Shown one piece after another: positions 25,427 through 34,615 of a stretch of DNA of 64,000 nt; the first letter of the stretch is position 1; every line of letters starts with the position of its first letter. The position numbers and the translations under genes are program-made. Source of the stretch: Bog-1198 sp963727045 (GTDB taxonomy: Bacteria; Pseudomonadota; Gammaproteobacteria; Steroidobacterales; Steroidobacteraceae); assembly GCA_963727045.1 (NCBI GenBank), contig CAVSES010000002.1:1984001-2048000 (forward strand), written 5' to 3'. The notes under the pieces are model-generated. The model was not told the origin of the DNA and ran no database searches. It saw only the letters and a program-made list of their open reading frames with translations.

Positions 25427-26487
25427 CGGCAACCACCGAATCGTTCGATCGGTTGCTGCACGATGCCGCACTGATGCAAAAGCAGGCGCAGTCGGTGCTC
25501 CGCGCGTTGCGCGAGATCGGCGAGGTGCAGGTGGGTGTGTCGGAGAAGACGTGCGTGTACTGCGAAGACAAGATCCGGCTGCATCGCTTTTCGCCGCTCG
25601 CCCGGTCGGCCAAACTTCCGCCGGTGCTGATCTGCTATGCAATGGTCAACCGACCGTACATGTTGGATTTGCAGCCCGACAGGTCGCTCATCCGCGAACT
25701 CTTGTTTTTGGGGATCGACGTCTACCTTCTCGACTGGGGCTATCCCGACGGCTCGGATCGCTTCACTTCCCTGGACGAGTACGTCGGCGGCTATCTCGGG
25801 CGGTGCGTGGAATTCATCCTCGTTGAGAACTCAATCGATGCGCTCAATCTGCTCGGTGTCTGTCAGGGCGGGACGATGGGCCTTTGTTATGCGGCGCTGG
25901 AGCCGAAGAGGATCGCCAATCTGATCACGATGGTAACTCCGGTGGATTTCAAGACGCCCGAGAATCTGCTGTCGAAGTGGGCGCAGCACGTGGATGTCGA
26001 CCTGTTGACCCGTTCGGGCAATGTTTCGGGCGACTTCCTGAACCTCGTCTACCTTGCCTTGATGCCGTTCCGTTTGACCCAGCAAAAGTACGTCCACCTG
26101 CTGCAGATGCAGGGCGATCCCAAGCAGCTGGAGAATTTCATGCGCATGGAGAAGTGGATTTTCGACAGCCCTGACCAGCCGGCCAGGGCATTTCGCGAGT
26201 TCATCCAGTGGTTCTTTCAGCAGAATCGTCTGGTGCGCAATGAGCTCGAGCTCTGCGGGAAGCAGGTCCTTCTCGAGAACATCAAGTGCCCGGTGCTCAA
26301 TATCTATGCGTCGAACGATCATCTCGTCCCGCCGAGTGCAAGCATTCCGCTCGGCGCGCAGGTCGGCTGCGAGGACTATGAATCGCTTCAGGTCGACACG
26401 GGCCACATTGGAATGTATGTGAGCGCCAGGGCTCGCGATGTCGTACCCGGCTCGATTGTCCGCTGGCTCTCGAAACGAAATGGCTAG
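25423..26487 (+). CDS. phaC: Class III PHA synthase subunit PhaC
   Basis: 354-residue polymerase subunit, the standard length for class III (Allochromatium type). The lipase box GVCQGG contains the catalytic Cys, the Asp is in ASNDHLVPP, and the His in DTGHIGMYVS. YLLDWGYPDGSDRF and PVDFKTPENLLSKW are class III signatures. It needs PhaE, encoded directly upstream with a 4-base overlap. It is a second, independent synthase system beside the class I phaC at 20.4 kb. It is convergent with the aldehyde dehydrogenase gene across 55 GC-rich bases. Confidence 0.95.
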   Translation: MTATTESFDRLLHDAALMQKQAQSVLRALREIGEVQVGVSEKTCVYCEDKIRLHRFSPLARSAKLPPVLICYAMVNRPYMLDLQPDRSLIRELLFLGIDVYLLDWGYPDGSDRFTSLDEYVGGYLGRCVEFILVENSIDALNLLGVCQGGTMGLCYAALEPKRIANLITMVTPVDFKTPENLLSKWAQHVDVDLLTRSGNVSGDFLNLVYLALMPFRLTQQKYVHLLQMQGDPKQLENFMRMEKWIFDSPDQPARAFREFIQWFFQQNRLVRNELELCGKQVLLENIKCPVLNIYASNDHLVPPSASIPLGAQVGCEDYESLQVDTGHIGMYVSARARDVVPGSIVRWLSKRNG

Positions 26488-26542
26488 CACGGCCGCCGCG
26501 ACGCCCGCGGGCGGCCGGCGGCATCGAGTCGAGGACCGCGCG

Positions 26543-27967
26543 CTACAGCTTGACCATCACATGCCGCGGCACCGTGTAGTCCTCGAGCGCGTAGGCCGAC
26601 AGATCCTTGCCGTAGCCGGAGCGCTTGAAGCCGCCATGGGGCATTTCGCTCACCAGCATGAAGTGGGTGTTGATCCACGTGCATCCATATTGCAGCCGGG
26701 CCGCCACGCTCATGGCTTTGCCGACGTCCTTCGTCCAGACCGACGAGGCCAGGCCATATTCACTGTCGTTCGCCCAGGCCACCGCATCGTCGGCATCCGA
26801 AAAGCGCGTCACGGACACCACGGGCCCGAATACCTCGCGCTGCACGATTTCGTCCGATTGCCGGGTTCCAGCCACCACCGTGGGCTCGAAGAAGAACCCG
26901 CCGCCCGCACGCGCCTTGCCGCCCGCGGTGACTTCCACGTGGCGGGTCGCCGCCGCGCGCTCGACGAATCCGGCGACTCGCGCGCGTTGTTCCTCGGAAA
27001 TCAACGGACCCATTTCCACGCCGGCTTCGGTTTGCAGCCCCACCTTGAGCGAGGCTGCGGCCGCGCTCAAATCGGCGACCAGACGATCGTAAATCTTCGC
27101 TCCGGCATACAGGCGGCACGCCGCCGTGCAGTCCTGCCCGGCGTTGTAGAAGCCGAATGTCCGTACGCCGGCGACGACCGCATCGAGGTCCGCATCATCG
27201 AACACGATGACCGGGGCTTTGCCGCCGAGCTCGAGGTGAGTGCGCTTGAGATTGCCGGCCGCCAGCTGCAGGATTTTCTGCCCGGTCGATACATCTCCGG
27301 TGAGGGACACCATGCGCACGCGCGGGTGCGACACCAGCGGCGCGCCGACGCTCTCGCCGCGGCCGCAGATGATATTGACCACGCCCTTGGGAAAGATTTC
27401 GGCTATCAGCTCCGCGAGTTTCAGCACCGTCAACGGCGTCTGTTCCGACGGCTTCAAGATCACCGTGTTGCCGGCCGCGAGCGCCGGCCCCAGCTTCCAG
27501 GCGGCCATCATCAAGGGATAATTCCACGGCGCGATCGAGGCGACGACCCCGATCGGATCGCGGCGGATCATGCTGGTGTAGCCCGGAAGATATTCACCGG
27601 CGAGCGCGCCGTGCTGGACGCGCGCGGCGCCCGCAAAAAAGCGAAACACATCGGCTATCGCCGGAATTTCGTCGTTGAGCGCCGCGGCGAGCGGCTTGCC
27701 CGTATTGTCGGATTCCAGCCTGGCGAACGCTGCACCATCCGATTCGATGCGGTCGGCAAGCCGCAACAGCAGCGCGGCGCGGTCCTTGGGCACAACCTGC
27801 GCCCACGCGGGCGCCGCCTTGTCGGCCGCGGCAACCGCCGCATTGATCTGGTCCGGGCTCGCCTCCCGAACCTCGGAGATACTTCGGCCCGTCGCGGGAT
27901 CGAGAATCCGTTCCACCGCGCCCTCGCCGCCGACGAGTGCCCCGTCTATCAAAAGTTTGGTCTGCAT
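26543..27967 (-). CDS. Aldehyde dehydrogenase (aminobutyraldehyde/betaine-aldehyde type)
   Basis: 474-residue NAD-dependent aldehyde dehydrogenase. It has PWNYPLMMAAWK, the general-base Glu in LELGGKAPV, and the catalytic Cys in AGQDCTAAC. The C-terminus NTHFMLVSEMPHGGFKRSG, GYGKDLSAYALEDYT is characteristic of gamma-aminobutyraldehyde dehydrogenases (PatD/YdcW branch). The start is the ATG at 27967, one base after the stop of the T-protein homologue, so it is the last gene of the methylamine operon. Its substrate here is uncertain; an aminoaldehyde or betaine aldehyde is more likely than formaldehyde, for which this branch is not known. Confidence 0.88.
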   Translation of the reverse strand: MQTKLLIDGALVGGEGAVERILDPATGRSISEVREASPDQINAAVAAADKAAPAWAQVVPKDRAALLLRLADRIESDGAAFARLESDNTGKPLAAALNDEIPAIADVFRFFAGAARVQHGALAGEYLPGYTSMIRRDPIGVVASIAPWNYPLMMAAWKLGPALAAGNTVILKPSEQTPLTVLKLAELIAEIFPKGVVNIICGRGESVGAPLVSHPRVRMVSLTGDVSTGQKILQLAAGNLKRTHLELGGKAPVIVFDDADLDAVVAGVRTFGFYNAGQDCTAACRLYAGAKIYDRLVADLSAAAASLKVGLQTEAGVEMGPLISEEQRARVAGFVERAAATRHVEVTAGGKARAGGGFFFEPTVVAGTRQSDEIVQREVFGPVVSVTRFSDADDAVAWANDSEYGLASSVWTKDVGKAMSVAARLQYGCTWINTHFMLVSEMPHGGFKRSGYGKDLSAYALEDYTVPRHVMVKL

Positions 27968-27968
27968 G

Positions 27969-29102
27969 TCAGCCCACCGCCGTGCGCTTCTTCTTTTCCA
28001 CATCGTCGAAGGGCAGCGTGTGCGCCGTTGCAGCTCCTTTGACGTTCTTGCCGCGAATCGACAGCTTCGTTCCATGGACCGCCACGGGAACGTCGAGGCG
28101 TGCGATCGCCATCGACTTGCCCGTCAAGGTCGATACCATGGCACAGGTGACGACCCCCACCTTTTTGTCGCCGGAATACACAGGATCGCCCATGTCCGCG
28201 GGCGTCTTTCCCTCCACCAGCAAACCGAAGATCTTGAAGCGCTCCCTGCCTTTCAGGCGGTAGTGCGCGTCCGCGCCGTTGAAATCGTTCTTGCCGGGGC
28301 TGACGGTGAAGTCGAGGCCCAATTCCCAGAGGCTGTCGCCGGGCGGATCCTTGTCGAAGGGATACATCTGCGACATGTCGTAGGGATAGAAGAGCAGCGA
28401 GCTTTCTACCCGCAGATAATCCAACGTCGTGAAACAGGCCGGGATGATGCCGAGAGATTTGCCCTCGTTCAAGATCGTGTCCCAGATGAACCCGGCATCC
28501 TCGCCCTTGCAGAATATCTCATAGCCGCGTTCGCCGGTGTAGCCGGTGCGCGAGATGGTCACGGGACGTCCGAACAGGGTTGCCGGAAGGTGATGGAAAT
28601 ATTTCAGATCGCGGATGCCGGGCACATGCTTCGCGAGAAAATCCACCGCCACGGGTCCCTGCAGCGACAAATCGTGCAAATCATCGTCGACGATCATCGC
28701 GGCGTTGCGTCCGACCACGTATTTCGCCAGTGTTTCATGGCCCGCGCCGCTGCCGTGCACCACCATCCACGAATTCGGTCCGACGCGATACAGGATGCAG
28801 TCTTCGATGAAGTGGCCTGCATCGTTCAGCATGCAGGCATACGCGGATTTTCCGGGATATATCTTGGTGACATCGCGGGTCGTCGCGTAATTCAATATGG
28901 CCGAGGAATGCGGCCCGACGAGGTGCAGCTTCTTCAGGCCCGACACGTCCATGAGGCCCGCTTTGGTGCGGATGGCCACGTGATCCTGTGCCACGTCCTT
29001 CGCATAGGTCCATGCCGTCCCCATGCCGTTCCAATCCTCGAGCTTCGATCCGAGTGCCCGATGCCGGTCGGCCAGGACCGACGTGCGCCAGCTAAGTGCC
29101 AT
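27969..29102 (-). CDS. Folate-binding T-protein (GcvT)-like aminomethyltransferase
   Basis: 377-residue homologue of the glycine-cleavage T-protein and of the C-terminal domains of dimethylglycine/sarcosine oxidases. These proteins bind tetrahydrofolate and capture formaldehyde as 5,10-methylene-THF. Family marks are VSGLKKLHLVGP, ISRTGYTGERGYEI, DYLRVESSLLFY and SPGKNDFNGADAH. It lies 48 bases downstream of the demethylase alpha subunit and one base before the aldehyde dehydrogenase. The context points to transfer of the methyl-derived C1 unit from dimethylamine oxidation to folate. Similar genes accompany dimethylamine monooxygenase in marine bacteria. Confidence 0.88.
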   Translation of the reverse strand: MALSWRTSVLADRHRALGSKLEDWNGMGTAWTYAKDVAQDHVAIRTKAGLMDVSGLKKLHLVGPHSSAILNYATTRDVTKIYPGKSAYACMLNDAGHFIEDCILYRVGPNSWMVVHGSGAGHETLAKYVVGRNAAMIVDDDLHDLSLQGPVAVDFLAKHVPGIRDLKYFHHLPATLFGRPVTISRTGYTGERGYEIFCKGEDAGFIWDTILNEGKSLGIIPACFTTLDYLRVESSLLFYPYDMSQMYPFDKDPPGDSLWELGLDFTVSPGKNDFNGADAHYRLKGRERFKIFGLLVEGKTPADMGDPVYSGDKKVGVVTCAMVSTLTGKSMAIARLDVPVAVHGTKLSIRGKNVKGAATAHTLPFDDVEKKKRTAVG

Positions 29103-29150
29103 AGATGCCTCCAGAGTGTGTCAATGTGTCGGCGCCGCCGTTCGCGGCGG

Positions 29151-30194
29151 TTATTCAGGTGCGGTGCCCGGCGTGGTGGGCGCGCCGTCATCGAACGGCG
29201 CCAGCCATTGCACTGCCGCGTCGCGATAGCGTGTCAGGCCCTTGTAGTCGATCAGCGCGGGATGCAAATCTCGGAGGACCCGGTGCACGCGTCGCGCCCA
29301 TTTCGGCACGGTCGCAAGCTCCCGCAGGCTGATCAGATAGCAGCGTATGCCGAACACGATGGCATTGCTGCGCGGCAATCTCCACAGCCCCTGCAGCTCC
29401 ACGCGAAGATGCACGAGATCGCCGGCATTCTGCGGCGTCACTGTGGCGCGGTCGACTCCCCACTTGTGATAATTCTCGGGCGAGGTGTCGAGCCGCGGAT
29501 GGATGGTCATGGTCCAGTTCAGCCGCCGTACGGGCTGGCCGAGCCGAAGATTGAGCAGGAATTTCAGGGCGCGGTCGAAAACCTGAAGCTCATGCGCCAG
29601 CGGCACGGGACCATGCCATTCCTTGAAGGTCATGCCGATGTCGAAGTCCAGGGACCAGTCGGCCTGCGTCGTCACCATCCCGGCTTCGGCCCACAAGTCC
29701 CCTTCGCGCTGATCCATCACGACGAAATCTCCCTGTGCCTGCCGCGTGATGTAATCGAGGGGCTCGCGGGGCAGCGTGGCGGTGTCACCGAACGTGAATT
29801 GTTGGTCGATTTCCAGCGGCCGGTTGATCCAATGCCAGCGATTGCCCCGCTTGGAAAGCGAAAAGTGCGCGGGATAGTCTCTGGCGAGCGATTCCATGAT
29901 CAATTCCAGACAATCCCACTGCGAACTCATCATGTGAGGCAGCGCCTGATACCGCAGCGGCTCTGCGGCCAGCACGATGGCCCGTTCGCGGCATTCCGCG
30001 ACGTAATGCTCGTCCACGTCGAATGCAAACTCCGTGACCGCGCCCAGGTGTCCGGGCAGATGCGGTTCGATGTTCACCGAATACATGTAGGTATCTTCGG
30101 GAAAGGGCAGGGGAAAACGCCGGATGGCTTCGGGGCTGTTGAGATAGCTGAAGTCGTCGCGGAACGTCTCGTGAGGTTTGAATACGGTGCTCAC
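29151..30194 (-). CDS. Heme-dependent oxidative N-demethylase, alpha subunit (DUF3445)
   Basis: Catalytic heme subunit of secondary-amine (dimethylamine) monooxygenase, which uses O2 to turn dimethylamine into methylamine and formaldehyde. The 347 residues belong to the HODM alpha/DUF3445 family, recognised from VHLRVELQGLWRLPRSNAIV, FGIRCYLISLREL and LPHMMSSQWDCLELI. The size (about 40 kDa), with beta and gamma genes just upstream, fits the purified enzyme's 42/36/24-kDa make-up. I chose the GTG at 30194 (VSTVFKPHE), which has a CCGGAG ribosome-binding site; the frame continues upstream without a better start. Symbols dmmA-D are used inconsistently, so none is given. Confidence 0.9.
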   Translation of the reverse strand: MSTVFKPHETFRDDFSYLNSPEAIRRFPLPFPEDTYMYSVNIEPHLPGHLGAVTEFAFDVDEHYVAECRERAIVLAAEPLRYQALPHMMSSQWDCLELIMESLARDYPAHFSLSKRGNRWHWINRPLEIDQQFTFGDTATLPREPLDYITRQAQGDFVVMDQREGDLWAEAGMVTTQADWSLDFDIGMTFKEWHGPVPLAHELQVFDRALKFLLNLRLGQPVRRLNWTMTIHPRLDTSPENYHKWGVDRATVTPQNAGDLVHLRVELQGLWRLPRSNAIVFGIRCYLISLRELATVPKWARRVHRVLRDLHPALIDYKGLTRYRDAAVQWLAPFDDGAPTTPGTAPE

Positions 30195-30305
30195 GTTACG
30201 CACTCCGGGCGGACTGTAAACGGGGCCGATGCGACCCCGTCCACGCAACGGCGCGAAGCGCGCCGGGTAAGAGCTTGCTTTTTTCGACGTGCATATTGCG
30301 ATCCC

Positions 30306-31268
30306 CTAAAGGTCCAGCACCAGGCTCTTGCAGCGTGCCCGCGAGACGCACGGCATGATGCTCTTCGCCCTCGCTTTCTCCGCGTCCGACAGAAAATGAT
30401 CGTTGTGAATGAGTTCGCCGTCCAGCTCGAGCACCTTGGTCTGGCAAAAGCCGCAGACGCCACCGCGGCAAAGATAGGGCACTTCGACGCCGGCGGCCTC
30501 GATGCTCTCGAGCAGGCTTTGGTCCGGGGGGACGTGCACACGGATCTTCGATCGGGCGAGGAACGCATCGAAGGCATCGCCGACCGGCGGGGCGCTGAAT
30601 TGTTCCCAGTGAATGTGGCTGTCGGGCCAGCCGCAGGCGCGGGCGGTGCCGATGACGTGCTGGATCATGCCGGCCGGGCCGCAGACATACACGTGAGTGC
30701 CGAGGGGTTGAGCCGCCAGCAACGCCTCGAACGGAATCAGCTGCCCCTCGCTGTCGTAATACATGTGCAGCCTGTCGCCCTCGCGCCCGCGCAGCCGCTC
30801 CAAAAAGGCCGCGTGTTCCGTCGAACGAACCGAATAATGCAGCTCATAGGGAACGCCGCCGCCGTGCAGGTCCTCGAGTTGCGCGAGAAAGGGCGTGATG
30901 CCGATGCCGCCGGCCATCAGCAGGTGTTTGCGCGCGATCTTGTCGAGACCGAAAAGATTCACGGGGTGCGCGATCTCGAGACGGCTGCCGACCTTGACCA
31001 CGTCGTGCATGTAATGCGAGCCGCCACGGCTTTCCTCCATGCGCCGAACGCCGATTTCGTAGGTGTCGAGCTCCTGCGGGGAGCCGAGCAGGGAGTAGGG
31101 ATTTCGATGGATGCGGTCGGCCCCCCGCATCACGACGATGATGTGAGAGCCTCCCGAAAACACGGGAAGGCTGCCGCCGGCGATCGGTGCCAGCCTGAAG
31201 TGCTTGATCTGCGGCGTGACCTGCTCGATGCCGACGACTTCGACGCCGATGGTCTGCGCGTCGTTCAT
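30306..31268 (-). CDS. dmmB: N-demethylase reductase subunit (flavin, 2Fe-2S)
   Basis: 320-residue phthalate-dioxygenase-reductase-type protein that feeds NAD(P)H electrons to the heme subunit. Domains in order: flavin-binding barrel (HRNPYSLLGSP), NAD-binding domain (AGGIGITPFLAQ, VCGPAGM), and a plant-type 2Fe-2S ferredoxin with CRGGVCGFC plus a last Cys in MPCVSRA. The size (about 36 kDa) equals the beta subunit of secondary-amine monooxygenase. Its ATG at 31268 overlaps the gamma-subunit stop as ATGA, so the two are coupled. The alpha gene begins 111 bases downstream. Confidence 0.88.
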   Translation of the reverse strand: MNDAQTIGVEVVGIEQVTPQIKHFRLAPIAGGSLPVFSGGSHIIVVMRGADRIHRNPYSLLGSPQELDTYEIGVRRMEESRGGSHYMHDVVKVGSRLEIAHPVNLFGLDKIARKHLLMAGGIGITPFLAQLEDLHGGGVPYELHYSVRSTEHAAFLERLRGREGDRLHMYYDSEGQLIPFEALLAAQPLGTHVYVCGPAGMIQHVIGTARACGWPDSHIHWEQFSAPPVGDAFDAFLARSKIRVHVPPDQSLLESIEAAGVEVPYLCRGGVCGFCQTKVLELDGELIHNDHFLSDAEKARAKSIMPCVSRARCKSLVLDL

Positions 31269-31912
31269 AGGAACACTTCCTTGAGCGGCGGCAGCTCGCC
31301 GGGCGCTTCGGCATCCGCCATCACGCCCATGTACGCAGCGAGGCGGCGGGAATAGTGGTCGCGCACGAGCAGCCAGCGGTCGCACTCGACGCAGCGCACG
31401 ATGTTGGTCCGCACGTTCTCTGTGGTGGCCCGGCAATGAATGCAATAGACGCGCCGCGCCAAAGTACCGCACTCCTCCGCCCGAATCTCATCCTTGTTCA
31501 GATTGAACTCCAGCGCGATCTTCATGACCAGGCCGATGAAACTCTCGGGTCCCGCCACATACAGTCGGGTGCCCATCAGCGACTGTCCAAGGATGGTTCT
31601 GAAGCGCTCGAGCAGCGGGGGAATGCCCGGGAACGACTGCACATCACCGACCGCGGCTGCCTTGAATCGCTCGATCTGCGACGTTGTTGCGCCGGCAGCC
31701 CGGGTTTGCGCACCGGCGGGGGTCGCGGCATCGGTCACGTACAATACGCGCGTGTTCTTCAGCGACTGCGGTGCGGCTGCCTGCATTTCGGAGACGACCC
31801 GAAGGAGGGGCGCGGCACCCACGCCCATTCCGGCCATCAAGTGGTAGCGGCCGCGCGTATCGGCCTGCAGCGGCGCGTAGACGGGCTTGCTCTTGATGCC
31901 GGTGACCAGCAT
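31265..31912 (-). CDS. dmmA: N-demethylase gamma subunit (DmmA-like, zinc ribbon)
   Basis: 215-residue protein starting MLVTGIKSKPVYAPLQ, matching what I know of DmmA-family subunits of dimethylamine monooxygenase. The N-terminal half is a nucleotide-fold-like domain (GMGVGAAPLLRVV). The C-terminus has two CxxC pairs (YCIHC and RCVEC) that make a likely zinc ribbon. The size (about 24 kDa) fits the third subunit of the classical enzyme. The start codon directly follows the permease stop (TGAATG), and the stop overlaps the reductase start by four bases. Confidence 0.85.
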   Translation of the reverse strand: MLVTGIKSKPVYAPLQADTRGRYHLMAGMGVGAAPLLRVVSEMQAAAPQSLKNTRVLYVTDAATPAGAQTRAAGATTSQIERFKAAAVGDVQSFPGIPPLLERFRTILGQSLMGTRLYVAGPESFIGLVMKIALEFNLNKDEIRAEECGTLARRVYCIHCRATTENVRTNIVRCVECDRWLLVRDHYSRRLAAYMGVMADAEAPGELPPLKEVFL

Positions 31913-33598
31913 TCAATACACCGCGAGCCGATGCGTGACGGCAACCACCGTGATTCCCAGGACCAACACGACATAGGGCCAGATGCCCGCGCGCTTGACG
32001 ATCCTTTCGCCGTTCACCGTGTCCAGGTCCTGCGCCATCTCGCTGGGAAATGATCCTTTGTCTTGAATATAGTGCCGGTAGACGAACACCGGCACGATGA
32101 GCGCAGCGAAGATCAGGCCTGTCTTGAGCGTTCCGGCGCCGTAGACGTCCGCTCCGAACCCCATGAAGGCAAGGTTCACGAAGCTCAACACCGCGCCGGC
32201 GGCGAGGATCCAGGTTGGCGCACGCCAGGGCCTTTCCTGCCGCGGCCGGTCGAGCCGGTGAATCCAGCCCGCGTTCAGATTCAAGAAATTGAAAATCAGG
32301 TATCCGATGTTGGCGGCGCCGATGACGAACACCGAGTCGGACAGCAGCAGCAGCACGAGGTTGAATCCCAGATTGGTGAGCATCGCGTTGGTCGGTGCGC
32401 CATGCGAGTTCACCTTCGCGAGGTATTTCGGCAGCCATCCGTCGAGCGATGCTTGATAGAGAGTGCGCGAGGAGCCCGCCATGGAGGTCATGAGAGACAG
32501 GACGAGCGCAAGAATCAGCATGATCACCACGATCACGCCCACGAGCTGTCCGGCATGCACCATCCTCGACATGACCGCCGCGACACCCATGCCGCTGTAG
32601 ATGTCCGGCGCCAGCATCCCGCCGTACTCGGCCGCCGTGGTCACATTGCCCGCGGCATCGACGACCGCCGGATGCACCAGGCTGCCGAGGCCGAGAAAAC
32701 CCTGGAATGCAAACGGAACCAGGGTATACACCACCACGCAGAGCAATCCAGAATAGAAGATCGCCTTGAAGGTGTCTGTCTTCGGATTCTTGAATTCTCC
32801 CGTGTAGCACACCGCGGTTTCGAATCCGTAGGTCGACCAGGCTGCGAGAAACATGCCCGCGGCAAACACCGTGATCCCCGCCATATTCCACGTGCCGTCG
32901 GCGACGCGTCCCATGGCGTCGTGCGCCAGCGGAGCGAGCGGAAAGAAGTTCGCCTTGACGATGTCGCCCGTCAGGATGGGCACGATTCCGATCAGCAGCA
33001 GGGGGATCATCGCGGAAATCCCCAGGATCTTGGTGGTGTTCGCCGATCTCAAGATGCCGCCGTCCTGAATGAACTTGACCGCCAGCAATATGACGGCGCC
33101 CAGCACGAAGACGGCGTTGATGCGCAAGCTCAAGCCCGCCTTCAAGAAGCCCAGGTCGAGCAGCGTGAGCTGCCAGGTATTGATCGCCGCATCCGGCGCA
33201 AACAGCCCGCTCAATATGTAGCCGGCCGCCAGCGCCGAACCCGTCGCCTGCACCGGCGACCAGGCGAACCAATTGCACCACACGGAAATGGGCGCGATGA
33301 GTTTGCCGTAACGCACCCAGCCCATCGCGCCGTAGATCGATGTGCCGCCCGCCTTGTTGGGGAACAGGCCCGCGATTTCCGCATACGTGAACGATTGGAT
33401 GAAGCCCATCGCGATCGATGCCGTCCAGATGATCCAGGACAGCTTGCCCACGGTTGCTGCGACGGCGCCGATCGAGAACAGCACCAAGGGCGGCACGCCG
33501 CTCGCCACCCAGAATGCTCCCGTCCAGTCGATGCCACGCTCGAGGCCCGAGCTCTTGGCGTCCGCGTCGGCCGCAGCGACTTCAGCAACCGTGCTCAT
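31913..33598 (-). CDS. APC-family permease, candidate methylated-amine transporter
   Basis: Amino acid/polyamine/organocation transporter of 561 residues with about 13-14 hydrophobic segments. It starts MSTVAEVAAADADA; helix 1 carries VPPLVLFSIGAVAATVG, and the loop CYTGEFKNPKTDTFKAIF is typical of the superfamily. It lies inside the operon, 60 bases after etfA and immediately before the demethylase genes, so import of trimethylamine, dimethylamine or a related amine is the likely task (inference from context). An in-frame ATG six codons upstream is less likely. Confidence 0.85.
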   Translation of the reverse strand: MSTVAEVAAADADAKSSGLERGIDWTGAFWVASGVPPLVLFSIGAVAATVGKLSWIIWTASIAMGFIQSFTYAEIAGLFPNKAGGTSIYGAMGWVRYGKLIAPISVWCNWFAWSPVQATGSALAAGYILSGLFAPDAAINTWQLTLLDLGFLKAGLSLRINAVFVLGAVILLAVKFIQDGGILRSANTTKILGISAMIPLLLIGIVPILTGDIVKANFFPLAPLAHDAMGRVADGTWNMAGITVFAAGMFLAAWSTYGFETAVCYTGEFKNPKTDTFKAIFYSGLLCVVVYTLVPFAFQGFLGLGSLVHPAVVDAAGNVTTAAEYGGMLAPDIYSGMGVAAVMSRMVHAGQLVGVIVVIMLILALVLSLMTSMAGSSRTLYQASLDGWLPKYLAKVNSHGAPTNAMLTNLGFNLVLLLLSDSVFVIGAANIGYLIFNFLNLNAGWIHRLDRPRQERPWRAPTWILAAGAVLSFVNLAFMGFGADVYGAGTLKTGLIFAALIVPVFVYRHYIQDKGSFPSEMAQDLDTVNGERIVKRAGIWPYVVLVLGITVVAVTHRLAVY

Positions 33599-33658
33599 GA
33601 TATGCGCTTCGCGCAAAAAATAACGGCGCCGGTGCGGCCCCGTCTGAGACGATCAAAC

Positions 33659-34615
33659 TCAGAATAATCGGCGTAGTTCATCGGCGATTTCAAATATGTC
33701 TCCCACGATGCCATATTTGGCCACTCCAAATATCGACGCTTCGGCGTCGCTGTTGACTGCGACAATCGTACTGACGTGCTTCATTCCCGCGAGATGTTGG
33801 ATTGCGCCGGAAACGCCCATGGCGATGTACAGTTTGCAGGCGCTCGCCGTCTTGCCGGATTGGCCGACCTGCCGGCTCTTCGGCAGCCAACCCGCATCCG
33901 CAATGGGCCGCGAACATCCGAGCGTCGCCCCAAGGGTGTCCGCCAACTCACGGAATTGCGGAACCTTGGCCTCTTCGCCGATGCCGCGGCCGATGGTCAG
34001 GATAAACTCGGCGGCGGTCATGTCAACATCGTCCCCCGCGGCGAGTTCGATGAATTCCCTGCCGGCCGCTCGGCTCTGCGCCGCCGGCGCCTCGAAGGCG
34101 GTGATCCGGGGAGAAGCCGGCTGTTCGGGCGCTTTGAACACATTGCCGCGGACCGCCAGGAGCACCGTGCTGCGGCCGGGGAAGTCCATTTCGACGCTGA
34201 CTTTCTGGCCGTAGCCGCCGCGCGTCGCAACGAGTTCGCCGTCGATCCTCTGCGCCTTGAACACATCCGTCGCGAACCCCAGCCCAAGCCGCGCCGCCAG
34301 CGCCGCCGCATATCCGAAGGAATCGACGCTGTGGGCGACCAGCACCACGTCCGGGCGCCGTTCGGCGATCAGTGCGCCCACCGCGGATTCGAATAGGTCG
34401 GGGTCGAATTCGGCCGCGGCCACCTTCACGGTCACGATTTCGTCGACCCCCGAAACGCACAGAGCGCCTCGGAATCGATCGGGCGCATCGTTCAGGACGG
34501 CGACCGCCACCTCCTCGCCCGTACGGCGCAGGCCTTGAGCCGCGGTCACCAATTCGAGCGACACCGGGCGCAGTTCCCCTCGCCTCTGTTCCGCGATGAC
34601 GAGGACGCCGCTCAT
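33659..34615 (-). CDS. etfA: Electron transfer flavoprotein, alpha subunit
   Basis: 318-residue FAD-binding subunit of ETF. It closely follows the W3A1 (Methylophilus) ETF, the natural partner of trimethylamine dehydrogenase: VLVIAEQRRGELRPVSLEL, GFATDVF, ELVATRGGYGQKVSVEMDFP. The FAD-binding stretch GCSRPIADAGWLPKSRQVGQ contains the conserved Arg, followed by GVSGAIQHLAGMK. It overlaps etfB by four bases (ATGA). Electrons from TMADH pass to this ETF and then to the membrane Fe-S protein. Confidence 0.95.
   Translation of the reverse strand: MSGVLVIAEQRRGELRPVSLELVTAAQGLRRTGEEVAVAVLNDAPDRFRGALCVSGVDEIVTVKVAAAEFDPDLFESAVGALIAERRPDVVLVAHSVDSFGYAAALAARLGLGFATDVFKAQRIDGELVATRGGYGQKVSVEMDFPGRSTVLLAVRGNVFKAPEQPASPRITAFEAPAAQSRAAGREFIELAAGDDVDMTAAEFILTIGRGIGEEAKVPQFRELADTLGATLGCSRPIADAGWLPKSRQVGQSGKTASACKLYIAMGVSGAIQHLAGMKHVSTIVAVNSDAEASIFGVAKYGIVGDIFEIADELRRLF

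Noticed and set aside
26488..26542. GC-rich palindrome (CGCCCGCGGGCG) between the class III phaC and the aldehyde dehydrogenase
   Set aside because: It could fold, but there is no T-run and such palindromes are frequent at this GC content.
27675..31355. A 1226-codon uninterrupted frame on the plus strand opposite the demethylase operon
   Set aside because: It is exactly antisense to five genes with clear family motifs; its own translation is His/Arg/Gly-rich without any recognisable domain, a usual by-product of GC-rich codon use.
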